Positions 1 through 8,990 of a DNA stretch of 31,817 nucleotides are shown piece by piece. The position numbers were made by a program, and so were the translations under genes. Source of the stretch: UBA11650 sp963997925. GTDB taxonomy: Bacteria > Chloroflexota > Dehalococcoidia > Lucifugimonadales > UBA3495. The notes beneath the pieces were generated by a model. That model ran no database searches. It saw only the letters and a program-made list of their open reading frames with translations, and was not told the DNA's origin. The stretch covers positions 1-31,817 of the forward strand of contig CAXEOX010000029.1 in NCBI GenBank assembly GCA_963997925.1, in the 5' to 3' direction. Every line of letters starts with the position of its first letter. The stretch's first letter is position 1.

Positions 1-205
1 AAGCGAACCCCCAATTTCAAGGGATGGGTAAATCCCGAAGACCGTTACAATATGCCTAGGTTGGAGTGATTTTCACCAGCTTTCCGCATGCGCCTGACTA
101 TGGCGAAGCACATACTGGCATCGAAATCTTAAACGTTCTCTCCGCAGGTCTTCGGTTTCCAGTCGTTCCGAATGCCGACGGAGTTATTCATGGGATAGAT
201 ATAGC

Positions 206-1477
206 TTGATTAACCGGCTCGCCCACAAATTGCCCTTCTACTACGGCTGGGTTATCCTCTTTGCGGCTGGCGACGCCATGTTCGTGCGGAACGCCGCTGC
301 CAGCCTCACCCTGGCAGTTTTCATATTCCCAATTTCTGACGACTTGGGGTGGAGCCGCACCTTGATCGCAGGCGCCGCCAGCCTTGGCGGATTGGTGGCT
401 GCAGTCACTTCTCCAATAGTCGGCTGGGCCTCTGATCGATACGGCGTTCGGGTGATTCTCACGGTCAGCGTTTTAGCTCTGGGCATATCTACCTTCTCTT
501 TAGCCTGGGCCACCTTTCCCATTGCGTTCTACCTGGCCTTCGGAATGAGCCGGGTTTTATTCTCCAGTTCATTCCAGATAGGACCCTCTGTAGCGATATC
601 CCGGTGGTTCGTGGGACGGCGCGGTCGGGCTACCGGCGTCCTGTTCCTATCCCATTCTTTGGGCATGATCATATTTCCGTTGGTGGCCGGATTGGTAATT
701 ACTTACTGGGGTTGGCAGGCTGCTTGGATGGTTCTAGGAGTAATCGTATGGGCCGCGGCCTTGGGACCGGTTGCGTTATTTATCCGGCAGTCCCCTGAGT
801 CACTGGGACTGACGCCCGATATACCACAAGAACGGAAAGAGGAAAAGTCGCAGGTGGAAACCGCACCGGCCGAAGAACCCAACTGGACATTGGGAGACGC
901 ACGCCGGACCCCTACTCTTTGGCTTCTTGCGCTGGCCACGGGAATGCTTTTCTTGATGCAAGCAGGCACGAACACCCACCAAGGAGCCTACTTCATCGAC
1001 CAAGGCCTCGGGGTTGCTATTTCGGCTCTGGCCATCAGCTTCAATGCAGCGTTCACCGGAATCGGCAGTCTTGTGTGGGGCTGGCTGGTGGAGAGGGTTC
1101 CCATCCGGTATTGTTACGCCGCTGTCGCATTGATGATGGTAGTATCGTTGTTTCTATTCCCGTCCGTCACCACCATATGGCAAGCGCTTCTGATAGCGTC
1201 GTTATGGGGTGCGTCAGTGGGAGGGATTCTAGTCGTGCCCGCCGTAGCTTACGCCGACTATTTCGGGCGCCAATCCATCGGGGTGATAAGGGGAGTAACC
1301 GAGCCTTTCGTAGGTTTGGGACAGGCCGTAGGTGCGATATTCTCAGGGCTGGTATTCGACGTCTCGGGGAGTTATCACTTAGCGTTTATAACCCTTGGAA
1401 TGGTGGGGGTCGGGACCATAGGACTCATCTTGCTGGCCAAGCCGCCCCAGTTAAGAGCCACCCCGGCGGCTGCCTGA
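206..1477 (+). CDS. MFS permease, OFA/monocarboxylate-porter-like
   Basis: A 423-residue polytopic inner-membrane protein with about 12 hydrophobic helices, matching the usual length of major facilitator permeases. The N-terminus LPFYYGWVI and the loop SDRYGVRVIL after helix 2 are typical of the OFA/monocarboxylate branch. A charged linker near residues 205-230 (acidic and Lys-rich) separates the two six-helix halves. The start is a TTG at 206; no strong ribosome binding site precedes it, so the exact start is uncertain. Its stop lies 3 nt from the stop of the convergent DsbA-like gene. A second carrier of the same type (same FYYGW N-terminus) is encoded at 11352-12686 on the other strand. 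The substrate cannot be read from sequence; small organic acids are the usual family substrates. The 205 bases upstream hold no gene that I can see. Confidence 0.85.
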   Translation: MINRLAHKLPFYYGWVILFAAGDAMFVRNAAASLTLAVFIFPISDDLGWSRTLIAGAASLGGLVAAVTSPIVGWASDRYGVRVILTVSVLALGISTFSLAWATFPIAFYLAFGMSRVLFSSSFQIGPSVAISRWFVGRRGRATGVLFLSHSLGMIIFPLVAGLVITYWGWQAAWMVLGVIVWAAALGPVALFIRQSPESLGLTPDIPQERKEEKSQVETAPAEEPNWTLGDARRTPTLWLLALATGMLFLMQAGTNTHQGAYFIDQGLGVAISALAISFNAAFTGIGSLVWGWLVERVPIRYCYAAVALMMVVSLFLFPSVTTIWQALLIASLWGASVGGILVVPAVAYADYFGRQSIGVIRGVTEPFVGLGQAVGAIFSGLVFDVSGSYHLAFITLGMVGVGTIGLILLAKPPQLRATPAAA

Positions 1478-1480
1478 GCG

Positions 1481-2119
1481 CTACCGGTCCGACCCCGCCT
1501 CTTCCAGCGCGGCACGCAAAGCATCAAGACCCACGCCGCCCGTATACATCTTCCCAGCGATGAGATAGGACGGTACTCCCTTCACACCCCGCTCCACAGC
1601 CACCCGATGCTCCTCCATCACCCTGGCACGGTAGTGACCGGATTCCAAAGCCGGCCACATGGCCGACCAATCCAGCCCAATCTTGATGGCCGACCGTCGG
1701 AGGGTAAAGATGCTTCCCAGATCGGCGCCCCCTCGCCAGTATTCTCCGGAGACCTCCAGGTAGAATTCCCGATCCTTGCCGTGATCTTTAGCGAACGCCG
1801 TAGCCTCGTGGACCAGTACAGTGCTAAGAGAGCGGCTGGAGAAGGGCTCCGCCGCCGGTTGAGCGCCAAGAGGGGCCAATGGCGGACGGCGGCCTGATTC
1901 AGCCTGGGATGGTGATGCCGTTTCAGTCGCCCGCTCCTGTGCCAAGAGGGTCTTTAATGGAGCGTCAGGGCGGAGCAGATAGGGCCGTCGGTCTATGGTG
2001 AGGGGCAGTTCACCGGACAGCGTGTCCAACCACGCCAATCCCCGGTGGCAATGGGGGCAGGAATAATCGAACCATACTGTGACTGATATGTTGCCGCTCA
2101 ACTCCGGTACTCCATTCAT
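1481..2119 (-). CDS. DsbA/FrnE-like thiol oxidoreductase
   Basis: A 212-residue thioredoxin-fold protein of the DsbA/2-hydroxychromene isomerase group. The redox motif CPHC is at residues 21-24, directly after the first beta strand (VTVWFDYS). A helical insertion follows. A GVPSYLI segment near the C-terminus supplies the cis-proline loop opposite the active site. There is no signal peptide, so it is probably cytoplasmic, as FrnE-type proteins are. An AGGAGGA sequence lies unusually close to the ATG (1-2 nt spacing), yet no better in-frame start exists downstream. It is convergent with the upstream permease and is not obviously in an operon. Likely role: thiol/disulfide exchange or oxidative-stress protection. 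The substrate is unknown. Confidence 0.8.
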   Translation of the reverse strand: MNGVPELSGNISVTVWFDYSCPHCHRGLAWLDTLSGELPLTIDRRPYLLRPDAPLKTLLAQERATETASPSQAESGRRPPLAPLGAQPAAEPFSSRSLSTVLVHEATAFAKDHGKDREFYLEVSGEYWRGGADLGSIFTLRRSAIKIGLDWSAMWPALESGHYRARVMEEHRVAVERGVKGVPSYLIAGKMYTGGVGLDALRAALEEAGSDR

Positions 2120-2195
2120 TTCCTCCTAAAACCGCTCTTCTACAGTAACCCAGACCGGCTGATTACTCTATAGCCCATCAGCGCTACCCCAGGGC

Positions 2196-3432
2196 CTATT
2201 GTGCTATAAAAGTCCCGCTTACGTTGTTGACGGCGACGGTGTATTCCTCTTTGGAGTTGAAGTCGCTGTCCAGAGGTATGTCCGTCTCCACGTAGGCTAC
2301 GTCAGCGGTGCATTCCACTACTCCCGCAGGAGCAAGGTAGGTCACCTTCACCTGAATGTTGTTGACGAAGGGACGGGAAATGTCATAACCGTTGAACTGC
2401 GAGCAACTGCTACCACTCATTGTGGAGACCACTTTGATTCGGTACTGGGGAGGGAACGACTCTAGGATAATCAATTCAACGCTCTCAACCGGCGACTCCT
2501 TCACGACCACCGGGCGACCTGCGGGTTCGCGGCCTACGAAGGAGTTGGTTACTTCTCCGTTAACGATTGCTTTGTACGATTCTCCGGAAATAAATTCCAC
2601 CCCCAGAGGTATCTCGTTCATCACCACCGGTAGGTCTTTGGTGCACGGGACAATCTCTGTCACTTCCAAGTGGGTTACCGTCACGTCAACGATTCCGGTG
2701 CTCCGGCGGGAAAGGTCATAACCGTTGAACCCGGAGCAGCTACTTCCCAATGGCAGCCTAGAGAGCACCCGCAGAGTATATTCCGGCGGGCTGGAGTCTG
2801 AGACCACCCTTCCACTATCTCGACCGGTGACTCTGCAACCGCCATCTTACGGCCCCTGAGGTCGCCAGCGGTAAAGGAGTTGGTCAGCTTTCCGTTGACG
2901 ACGACGCTGTAGGCCTCGCCCGGAGTGAGTCCTCCATCTAGGATGACCTCACCTTGATGTTGGGCATAGATTGTCGTGCAGGGGACGGGCTCGCCGGGCT
3001 CCAAGTTGGTTACGGTGACGTAGATGGACCTGCCCTCTTGGACAGTCTCGTACCCGCCGAACTTGACGCAGCCGCCAGGGATACCCGACGTGATTCACAG
3101 GGTATAAACCGGCGGACTGGCGTCGGAGACGGCGACCTTAACGCTCTCTATCGGAGCTATCGTTTCCACCATGCTCGGGCCGGAAGTTGACTGGGCCGGC
3201 GGGCCGGTGGGAGAAACATCGGAGGTCACCGGTTCTGTGGGTTCTATCGTTGTTGGTGTTGAATCATCCGCGACGGGTGTCCGGGTTACGTCCTTCACCG
3301 CATCGGGAGTGATTTTGATGGTAAGAGGCGGTTGGTTGATGCCGGGTCCGGAGTACTCACGGCGCAAGCGACCGACGCCAGCAACAAGAGCATCGCAACC
3401 ATGCCGAATACCGCCCCAACGTTCTTCTTCAT
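2196..3432 (-). pseudogene. Decayed lipoprotein gene with three ~100-residue repeats
   Basis: Read leftwards, a GGAG-preceded ATG at 3432 opens a lipoprotein-like signal peptide (basic start, LLLLASVAC around a weak lipobox). A Pro/Thr-rich linker and three related domains of about 100 residues follow, each with a variant of SPPxYTL, a Cys-x-x-F-x-GYD/E segment, and a valine-rich ending. The reading is broken three times: a frameshift near 3340-3375, an in-frame TGA at 3095-3097 where the sister repeats have Arg or Lys, and a one-base deletion near 2812 (adding one base aligns the repeats residue for residue). The fragments 3367-3095, 3094-2800 and 2807-2196 otherwise read well. This is a surface or secreted repeat protein of unknown function, now broken. 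Sequencing error is an alternative for one lesion but unlikely for three. Confidence 0.75.
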
Positions 3433-3526
3433 CGGGGTTCTCCTCTCAGTGCATTCTTTGCTTGCTTAATCCTTAAGACGAAACACCCCGTTGATTTGTT
3501 CCAATGTCAAAGATGACACGGTATTC

Positions 3527-4033
3527 TTATGGCCGATATTTGTCGCCCTCTTCCCTGGTTATACGTCCCGACGCCATCAGCCACATGCGGGAAATCTCCG
3601 GCCCCATGAACTTGAACTTACTCCGTAACGCCTTCTGTAGCGCCGGATATTCGGTCCCTTCCAGAACGTTGTAGAACCAGTTGCAGAAGCTTCCGTGCTC
3701 GTTTTGGAGGGATCGAACGGTGCGAGCGTTGTCGACAGTGGCCTGGATCTTCAGCCGGTTACGGATTATTCCAGGGTCTTCTCGGAGAGCCTCTACTTGG
3801 GCCGACCCGAAACCAGCCACGGACCTAATGCTCCAATCATCGAAGGCCGCACGGAACCCGTCCCGCTTGTTCAAAATCATGCGCCAGGTAAGTCCGGCCT
3901 GGAACACCTGCAAGCTCATAACCTCGAATAGGACGTCGTCGTCGTCGACCTGTTTGCCCCAGATGGTGTTGACGTACCAGTCCCGCAGCGGGTCCGGCGG
4001 GGCAAGGGGGTCGTGGAATTCCTCATGCGGCAT
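3527..4033 (-). CDS. DNA-3-methyladenine glycosylase I (Tag)-like protein
   Basis: A 168-residue protein of the Tag helix-hairpin-helix fold. Recognisable family segments are LFEVMSLQVFQAGLTW (residues 35-50), the KRDGFRAAF helix and the DPGIIRNRLKI segment. Tag proteins excise 3-methyladenine from DNA. Two things differ from the E. coli enzyme as I remember it: the base-recognition glutamate (E38 there) is Gln42 here, and the zinc-binding Cys/His residues at the N- and C-termini are absent; the protein ends after the helix RMWLMASG with a short charged tail. The start at 4033 is chosen because GAGG lies 7 nt upstream. An upstream in-frame ATG at 4105 would add a tail unlike the family. It may bind or process another substrate. 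It is divergent from the M24 gene. Confidence 0.7.
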   Translation of the reverse strand: MPHEEFHDPLAPPDPLRDWYVNTIWGKQVDDDDVLFEVMSLQVFQAGLTWRMILNKRDGFRAAFDDWSIRSVAGFGSAQVEALREDPGIIRNRLKIQATVDNARTVRSLQNEHGSFCNWFYNVLEGTEYPALQKALRSKFKFMGPEISRMWLMASGRITREEGDKYRP

Positions 4034-4144
4034 AATCTTACCTCGATGAGATCCGGGTTCGGCCTTACTATGGGCAGGGGAAAAACCATTGTCAACACAC
4101 GTCAACGATGTTAGGTTGTTGCCTATCCGGCCAGGAGGGAAAGC

Positions 4145-5278
4145 ATGTCAGATCAGACCAGAACAATCATCGCCAATGTCAACCGGCTGAACAGATTCAT
4201 GGACCTAGCAGGTTGTTCCGCCCTGATTTTGCGCTCTGGAAAGAACTTCACCTACCTGGCCGGTTTCTCCTATCCGGGAACTCTGGGCCGGCACCTGGAC
4301 TTTCCCGATTCTCCCCGGGAGGTGCTTTTGGTGTGGCCTCGCCACGGTGAACCGGTCATGGTTCTGAACCACTACGCTGCGCCGCTGGCCCTGCGGGACT
4401 CTTGGCTGGAGAAGATTGTGGTCTACGACGACTACGCCGAATCTCCCTACCAAAAGGCGGCCGAAATCCTCAAAGATCTTGGCATGGACCGGGGAGTTGT
4501 AGGCTTGGAAAAGACCTACGTCAGCGCTGCCCGGTGGGAAGAGATGGCCGGGTTATTGCCTGGCGGCGAGCTCTTAGATTGCACCGGGATGATGGACCAA
4601 GTCCGATGGATCAAGACATCGGGCGAAGTCGAGCTACTTCGGGAGGGGGCGTTGATTCTCGATGAGGCTTACCTGGAAGTGTTTCCCACCGTGCGGGAAG
4701 GCGACACCGAGCGGGAGGTTCATAGCCGCATCGTCGCCAGTTGCGTACAGAGGGGCGCCCAGTGGGCCCACGGCATCCTGAATAGCAACCGGAACAGCGT
4801 GGCTTACGGCGGCGAGAGCGACATGAAGTTCCAACGCGGTGACATCATCCGCAACGACTACGTGTCCTACTACCAAGGCTACCCCGGGCATCAATCCCGA
4901 ACTGTCGTGGTCGGCGATCCCAGCCAAGAACAGAAGGACACCTACCGGCTGATGCTGGATATCTACCGGGCTACAGTCGATCAATGCCAGGTCGGTGTCA
5001 TAGCCAGCGACATCCACCGTTTCGCCTCGAACAAGTTTAAAGAGGCAGGCTACCAAGACCGGGTCTCCTTGGTCGGACATAGCGTGGGGGCTTGGTGGCA
5101 TCAACAGGAACCCTACATCGTTCCCAATTGCCACCAAGAACTGGAAGAGGGAATGGTTCTAGCATTGGAGCCCCACGTCAGGTTCTGGCACCTGCAAGAC
5201 ATGATTCTGGTCACTCCACACGGCCCACAACTACTCTCCCCCAGGTTCAGCACCGACGAGATGCTTGCTACCGGTTAA
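4145..5278 (+). CDS. M24 (creatinase/aminopeptidase P-fold) protein with altered metal site
   Basis: A 377-residue pita-bread-fold protein with an N-terminal creatinase-like domain (residues 1-150) and a C-terminal catalytic domain. AGGAGGG sits 6 nt before the ATG. In metallopeptidases of this family five ligands (D, D, H, E, E) bind two metals. Here the first Asp (D238), the His in GHSVG (H312) and the first Glu (E342) are present. The second Asp, 11 residues after the first, is His249, and the final Glu is Gln351. This pattern suggests a metal-free or single-metal hydrolase, as in creatinase, rather than a proline peptidase. M24 paralogues of this type are common in bacteria that degrade organic nitrogen compounds. 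The substrate is unknown. Confidence 0.8.
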   Translation: MSDQTRTIIANVNRLNRFMDLAGCSALILRSGKNFTYLAGFSYPGTLGRHLDFPDSPREVLLVWPRHGEPVMVLNHYAAPLALRDSWLEKIVVYDDYAESPYQKAAEILKDLGMDRGVVGLEKTYVSAARWEEMAGLLPGGELLDCTGMMDQVRWIKTSGEVELLREGALILDEAYLEVFPTVREGDTEREVHSRIVASCVQRGAQWAHGILNSNRNSVAYGGESDMKFQRGDIIRNDYVSYYQGYPGHQSRTVVVGDPSQEQKDTYRLMLDIYRATVDQCQVGVIASDIHRFASNKFKEAGYQDRVSLVGHSVGAWWHQQEPYIVPNCHQELEEGMVLALEPHVRFWHLQDMILVTPHGPQLLSPRFSTDEMLATG

Positions 5279-5447
5279 TCGCTCGCAGCAGACTCATCCC
5301 ACGTGCTGGTTGACCACCCCTGGTGTAGAATTGAGGTCGCCAAACGAATGTTCCTCTGGCAGGGTATAAGAACTCATAAACCGTTGGATGGACTGGAGGA
5401 TGATTCCTTCGCAATGACTCCGCTCTAAATAACTCTAGGAGATTTAC

Positions 5448-7082
5448 ATGGCAAACCTTGAGAATCACTCACCGGCAGCCGATGCGGGGACGCCCCAGGA
5501 AATAGCCCAGTTCGACGTCATAGTCATCGGCGCCGGGGTTACGGGATTGTATTCGCTGTACCGTCTGCGAGCAAAAGGACTCTCGGTTCAGGTATTTGAT
5601 GACGGTGGCGGAGTTGGCGGCACCTGGTATTGGAACCGCTATCCGGGTTGCCGGTTCGACTCGGAAAGTTATTCTTACGGATACTCCTTCTCAGAGGAAC
5701 TCCTACAGGAATGGGACTGGAAGGAACACTATTCCGGACAACCCGAGAACGAACGCTACCTCAATTATGTGGCAGACAAGTTCAACTTGCGACCGAACAT
5801 CCGGCTCAACTCCCGAGTCATGTCGGCCGTATTTGACGAGGACGACAGCCGCTGGCTAGTCGAACTGGAGGATGGCCACCAAGCCAAGGCCCAATTCGTG
5901 ATAACGTCGGTTGGTATCCTATCTTCGGGATACACTCCCGACTTTGAGGGCATACACAGCTTCAAGGGACCCTGGTGCCACACCAGCAGATGGCCTCATG
6001 AAGGCATGGACCTGGCTGGCAAGCGGGTGGGGGTTATCGGCACCGGAGCCACCGGCGTCCAGCTCATCACCGAGATTGCAAAGGAAGTCTCCCACCTCAC
6101 CGTCTTCCAGCGCACGGCGAACTTCTGCGCCCCCCTCCGCAACGGTCCCATCGACGATGAGACCCAGCGGGAGATCAAAGCCAACTACCCGGAGATATTC
6201 AAGAAGTGTATGGAAACTCCGGGATCGTTCATCCACGAATTCGACCCCCGGTCGGCCCTGGAAGTTTCGCCAGAAGAACGGCTGGAACAGTACGAGAGGC
6301 TGTGGCAGGTTGGAGGATTCGGGAAATGGCTGGCCAATTTCCACGACATCATGGTTCCCGGAGAGGCCAACGAGGACTACGCCGAGTTCTTCCGCAACAA
6401 GATTCGCGAACGCGTCCACGACCCGGTTGTTGCGGAAATGCTGGTGCCCAAAGACCATATGTTCGGCTCCAAACGCCTCCCATGCGAGAGCGGGTACTAC
6501 GAAGTCTACAACCAAGACAACGTCTTGCTGGTCGACGTGCGCAAAGCTCCCATCGAACGCATCACCCCGAATGGCGTCAAGACCAGCGATGCCGAGTACG
6601 AGTTTGACGTCATCATCTACGCCACTGGGTTCGACGCCGTGACCGGCTCGTTGAACAAGTTGGACATCCGCGGCATCGGCGGGAAGTCATTAAAAGAGAA
6701 ATTCGCCGGGGGCCCGCGAACCTACATGGGCATCACCAGCGCCGGATTCCCCAACCTCTTCACCGTCAACTCGGCTTCGGTCGGCAACTTCGTCCGGGCC
6801 GCCGAGCCCCTGGTGGACTGGGTAGCCGAAGCCATCTGCTACGTCCGAGAGAACGAGTTCGTGCGTATCTCGCCCACGCTCCAGGCGGAGGACGATTGGG
6901 TCCAGCACGTCAACGAGGGGGGCGAAAAGATTCTCCGGGGCCAGGCCGACTCCTGGTTCGTGGGGGCCAACATCCCCGGCAAAGCCCGCGTCCTCCTCAC
7001 CGCCCCCGACAGCGCCCCAGTGATGCGCGCCAAACGCAACGAGGTTGCGGCCAACGGGTACGAGGGGTTTTCGCTGGAGTAG
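5448..7082 (+). CDS. Flavin-dependent Baeyer-Villiger monooxygenase
   Basis: A 544-residue FAD/NADPH enzyme of the cyclohexanone/phenylacetone monooxygenase family, which inserts oxygen next to a ketone to give an ester or lactone. The FAD Rossmann motif GAGVTG starts at about residue 28. The GTWYWNRYPGCRFD segment follows. The type I Baeyer-Villiger fingerprint FKGPWCHTSRWP is at residues 172-183. The NADPH Rossmann motif GTGATG lies near residue 200. A late YATGFDAVTGS segment is the usual third FAD contact. Length is normal and AGGAG lies 8 nt before the ATG. It stands alone on its strand with alpha/beta hydrolases nearby that could open ester products, but this is only inference from proximity. 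Confidence 0.92.
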   Translation: MANLENHSPAADAGTPQEIAQFDVIVIGAGVTGLYSLYRLRAKGLSVQVFDDGGGVGGTWYWNRYPGCRFDSESYSYGYSFSEELLQEWDWKEHYSGQPENERYLNYVADKFNLRPNIRLNSRVMSAVFDEDDSRWLVELEDGHQAKAQFVITSVGILSSGYTPDFEGIHSFKGPWCHTSRWPHEGMDLAGKRVGVIGTGATGVQLITEIAKEVSHLTVFQRTANFCAPLRNGPIDDETQREIKANYPEIFKKCMETPGSFIHEFDPRSALEVSPEERLEQYERLWQVGGFGKWLANFHDIMVPGEANEDYAEFFRNKIRERVHDPVVAEMLVPKDHMFGSKRLPCESGYYEVYNQDNVLLVDVRKAPIERITPNGVKTSDAEYEFDVIIYATGFDAVTGSLNKLDIRGIGGKSLKEKFAGGPRTYMGITSAGFPNLFTVNSASVGNFVRAAEPLVDWVAEAICYVRENEFVRISPTLQAEDDWVQHVNEGGEKILRGQADSWFVGANIPGKARVLLTAPDSAPVMRAKRNEVAANGYEGFSLE

Positions 7083-7106
7083 ACGGTCGCTATCCTCGAG
7101 CCCAAT

Positions 7107-8261
7107 CTACCCCTCAACCGTCTCCGGATCAGCCGTAGCCCCCTCGAAAATCTGGTCGAAGGCCAGGGCCCAGGGGGGCCTTAGGAATCCCAGGGCCCGC
7201 ACCTCTTGGAGCCAATAGCCGAAGGGTGAGCGGCGGGAGTAGCTCCTCCGCCCATCACCTTGCAGATACGAAGCATGACGGTTTCAGCCGATTGGGCCAC
7301 AGCTTCTTTGCCCAATCGGGTGTCTTGAGTTCCGCCTTCACCTGTCTCCACCGAGCTGAGCATACCCTCGTAAGCCTGGTGAATCAGTCAGAACTCTATC
7401 TCAATCTGCGCCCACTCGGTCTGCTCGTAGGAACGGGCCCAATCTTTTTCCCCATATAACCGCCGCAGTGCTGTATCGATGGTCACTTCGATGACCCCGA
7501 GAATCACAGCGGTGAACATGCACTCGGCGGAACCTCACGCTAACTGCGGTTGTTGCCGAAGCCCCGGCCAAGCGGAACGAGTTACCGGAAAATCCTGAAA
7601 GGTCATGGCGTGGCTCTGGGTGGCGGTCATTCCCCAACCGTCCCACTCCGCCGCCAGCTTCACGCCAGCCGATCCATCCCATTGCTGTCCATGAAGAAGC
7701 TTTCAATCTCCGATTCTCCTTCGGGGATAGCGGTTGTGATCTTGAAAGAAGTCATTCCCGACCCGCTGCCGAAATGCTTCTCGCCGCTCAAAAGATACTC
7801 CCCCTCTCGGACAGTGAGTTTGGCAGCCGCTATCGTCCTACCGGTGTCGCCAGCGCTGCCGCCTTCGGGCACGACGGTGCCCCACTGGCAACCATCCACA
7901 GCGGTTTGGAACACCTAACACCTTTGTTTCTTCCAGGCATCGCGATAGAGAGCTGGCGCCTCGGGCAGAAGCAGCCGGTCCCGAAGGTGATGACGGCGGG
8001 ATGCATGGCTGACACCAGGGCGATGGATGGGCCTCCCTGGGCCAAGATGCTCAGCATGTCGCAGATGGGGCGAGTCGCCTTCTCAACGCTTTCGAAGATT
8101 CTCCCCTGGTCGACTGGAACGGCAGTTAGTAGATATCCCGAGTCTCTGATTTTGTCGAAATCGGCCCGGCGCAAATCACGCCGGAGCTGACGCTCTCCTC
8201 GCTCATTCGCAAACTCAGACGCGAGAGCCCTAATGTTTTCAACCACGGTTTGTTCGTCCAA
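7107..8261 (-). pseudogene. Acyl-CoA dehydrogenase pseudogene, heavily decayed
   Basis: Leftwards from ATG 8261 the sequence reads as an acyl-CoA dehydrogenase with an intact first 90-odd residues. It then needs a frameshift near 7990 to continue as LLLPEAPALYRDAWKKQ, and meets a TAG near 7915. The flavin-contact region follows (WGTVVPEGGSAGD, then LSGEKHFGSGSG). Further shifts occur near 7660, 7545 and 7245, and more stops near 7400. The C-terminus is still recognisable as WLQEVRALGFLRPPWALAFD, ending at 7107. Flavin-contact and C-terminal helices are thus scattered over three frames. The functional gene would have made a FAD enzyme oxidising an acyl-CoA or similar compound. At least five lesions rule out a single sequencing error. 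Confidence 0.85.
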
Positions 8262-8493
8262 GATTGCCGCCTCGATCGGTCTGGACCGGCCAGGTGGAGG
8301 GCCTCAGGAGCCCAGTTAACCGGGCCAATCATAGTTACTTTGATTTCGCCGGTCAACAGGATACTCTGCTACGTCCAGACAAGGAGAAACTGGACGGTCC
8401 TGTACCACCGGGATTACTATTCTTTCACAGTGACCTGCGAGTCCGGTCCGGCTGACCTCTTCCCCCTGAACCTTAGCCAAGGACGAAAGCGGC

Positions 8494-8934
8494 ATGGCAG
8501 ACCATAGCGAGCGGGAGCGCAATAAGGCGCGCAAGCGGGTCAACGACCACATGTCCCGGTATTTGAAATCCGGCGGTGAAGACGGGCACATCTGGGGCGG
8601 GGCTCCCACCCTACTCCTTACCACCATCGGAAGGGAGTCAGGGAACCCGAACACCACGCCGCTCATCTACGGGCGGGACGGCAATCACTATATATTGGTG
8701 GCTTCCCGCAGCGGAGCTCCCCGAAATCCTGGCTGGTACCGGAACCTGTCCAAGACTCCAGATGTGGAGATTCAGATCAAGACCTGCCACGTCCCGGCCC
8801 GTGCCAGAACCGCGACACCCGAAGAAAAGCCTGCCCTTTGGAGCATCATGGCCAATATATGGCCCCCCTTCTTGGAGTATCAGTCCCGCACCGACCGGGA
8901 TATCCCGGTGGTGGTACTTGAAGTCAAGGGGTAA
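8494..8934 (+). CDS. F420-type nitroreductase/quinone reductase (Ddn family)
   Basis: A 146-residue split-beta-barrel protein of the deazaflavin (F420)-dependent nitroreductase family (PF04075 type). The central segment is LLLTTIGRESGNPNTTPLIY, followed by YILVASRSGAPRNPGWYRNL; these are the cofactor-binding signatures. The C-terminus VVVLEVKG is typical. Known members reduce quinones or nitro compounds using F420H2. The AAGGA before the ATG is about 13 nt away, so the start has moderate support, but a start far upstream is excluded by stops. The 232 bases between it and the upstream acyl-CoA dehydrogenase remnant contain no gene I can identify. It is followed after 56 nt by an MFS exporter on the same strand, and the two may be co-transcribed. 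Confidence 0.85.
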   Translation: MADHSERERNKARKRVNDHMSRYLKSGGEDGHIWGGAPTLLLTTIGRESGNPNTTPLIYGRDGNHYILVASRSGAPRNPGWYRNLSKTPDVEIQIKTCHVPARARTATPEEKPALWSIMANIWPPFLEYQSRTDRDIPVVVLEVKG

Positions 8935-8976
8935 GATGGGTAGATTGAAACCGGCCTGAATGGCGGGCGGCATCCC

Positions 8977-8981
8977 AGGAG
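8977..8981 (+). promoter_or_regulatory. Ribosome binding site that decides the MFS start
   Basis: An AGGAG lies 9 nt before the ATA codon at 8991. It is the only good Shine-Dalgarno in the region, and it matches the start of the first transmembrane helix of the exporter better than the GTG at 9141, which has no such site. Confidence 0.6.
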
Positions 8982-8990
8982 CGCACCACG

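Noticed and set aside
919..1563. Long plus-strand frame inside the first permease gene
   Set aside because: It is a shifted shadow of the permease and DsbA-like genes, with Arg/His-rich low-complexity composition and no motif.
3095..3097. In-frame TGA in the repeat lipoprotein as a second selenocysteine codon
   Set aside because: The sister repeats have Arg or Lys, not Cys, at this place; no SECIS-like hairpin follows; the gene has two other lesions.
5310..5331. TTGACC and TAGAAT as a promoter for the Baeyer-Villiger gene
   Set aside because: The spacer is only 10 nt, too short for a sigma70 promoter.
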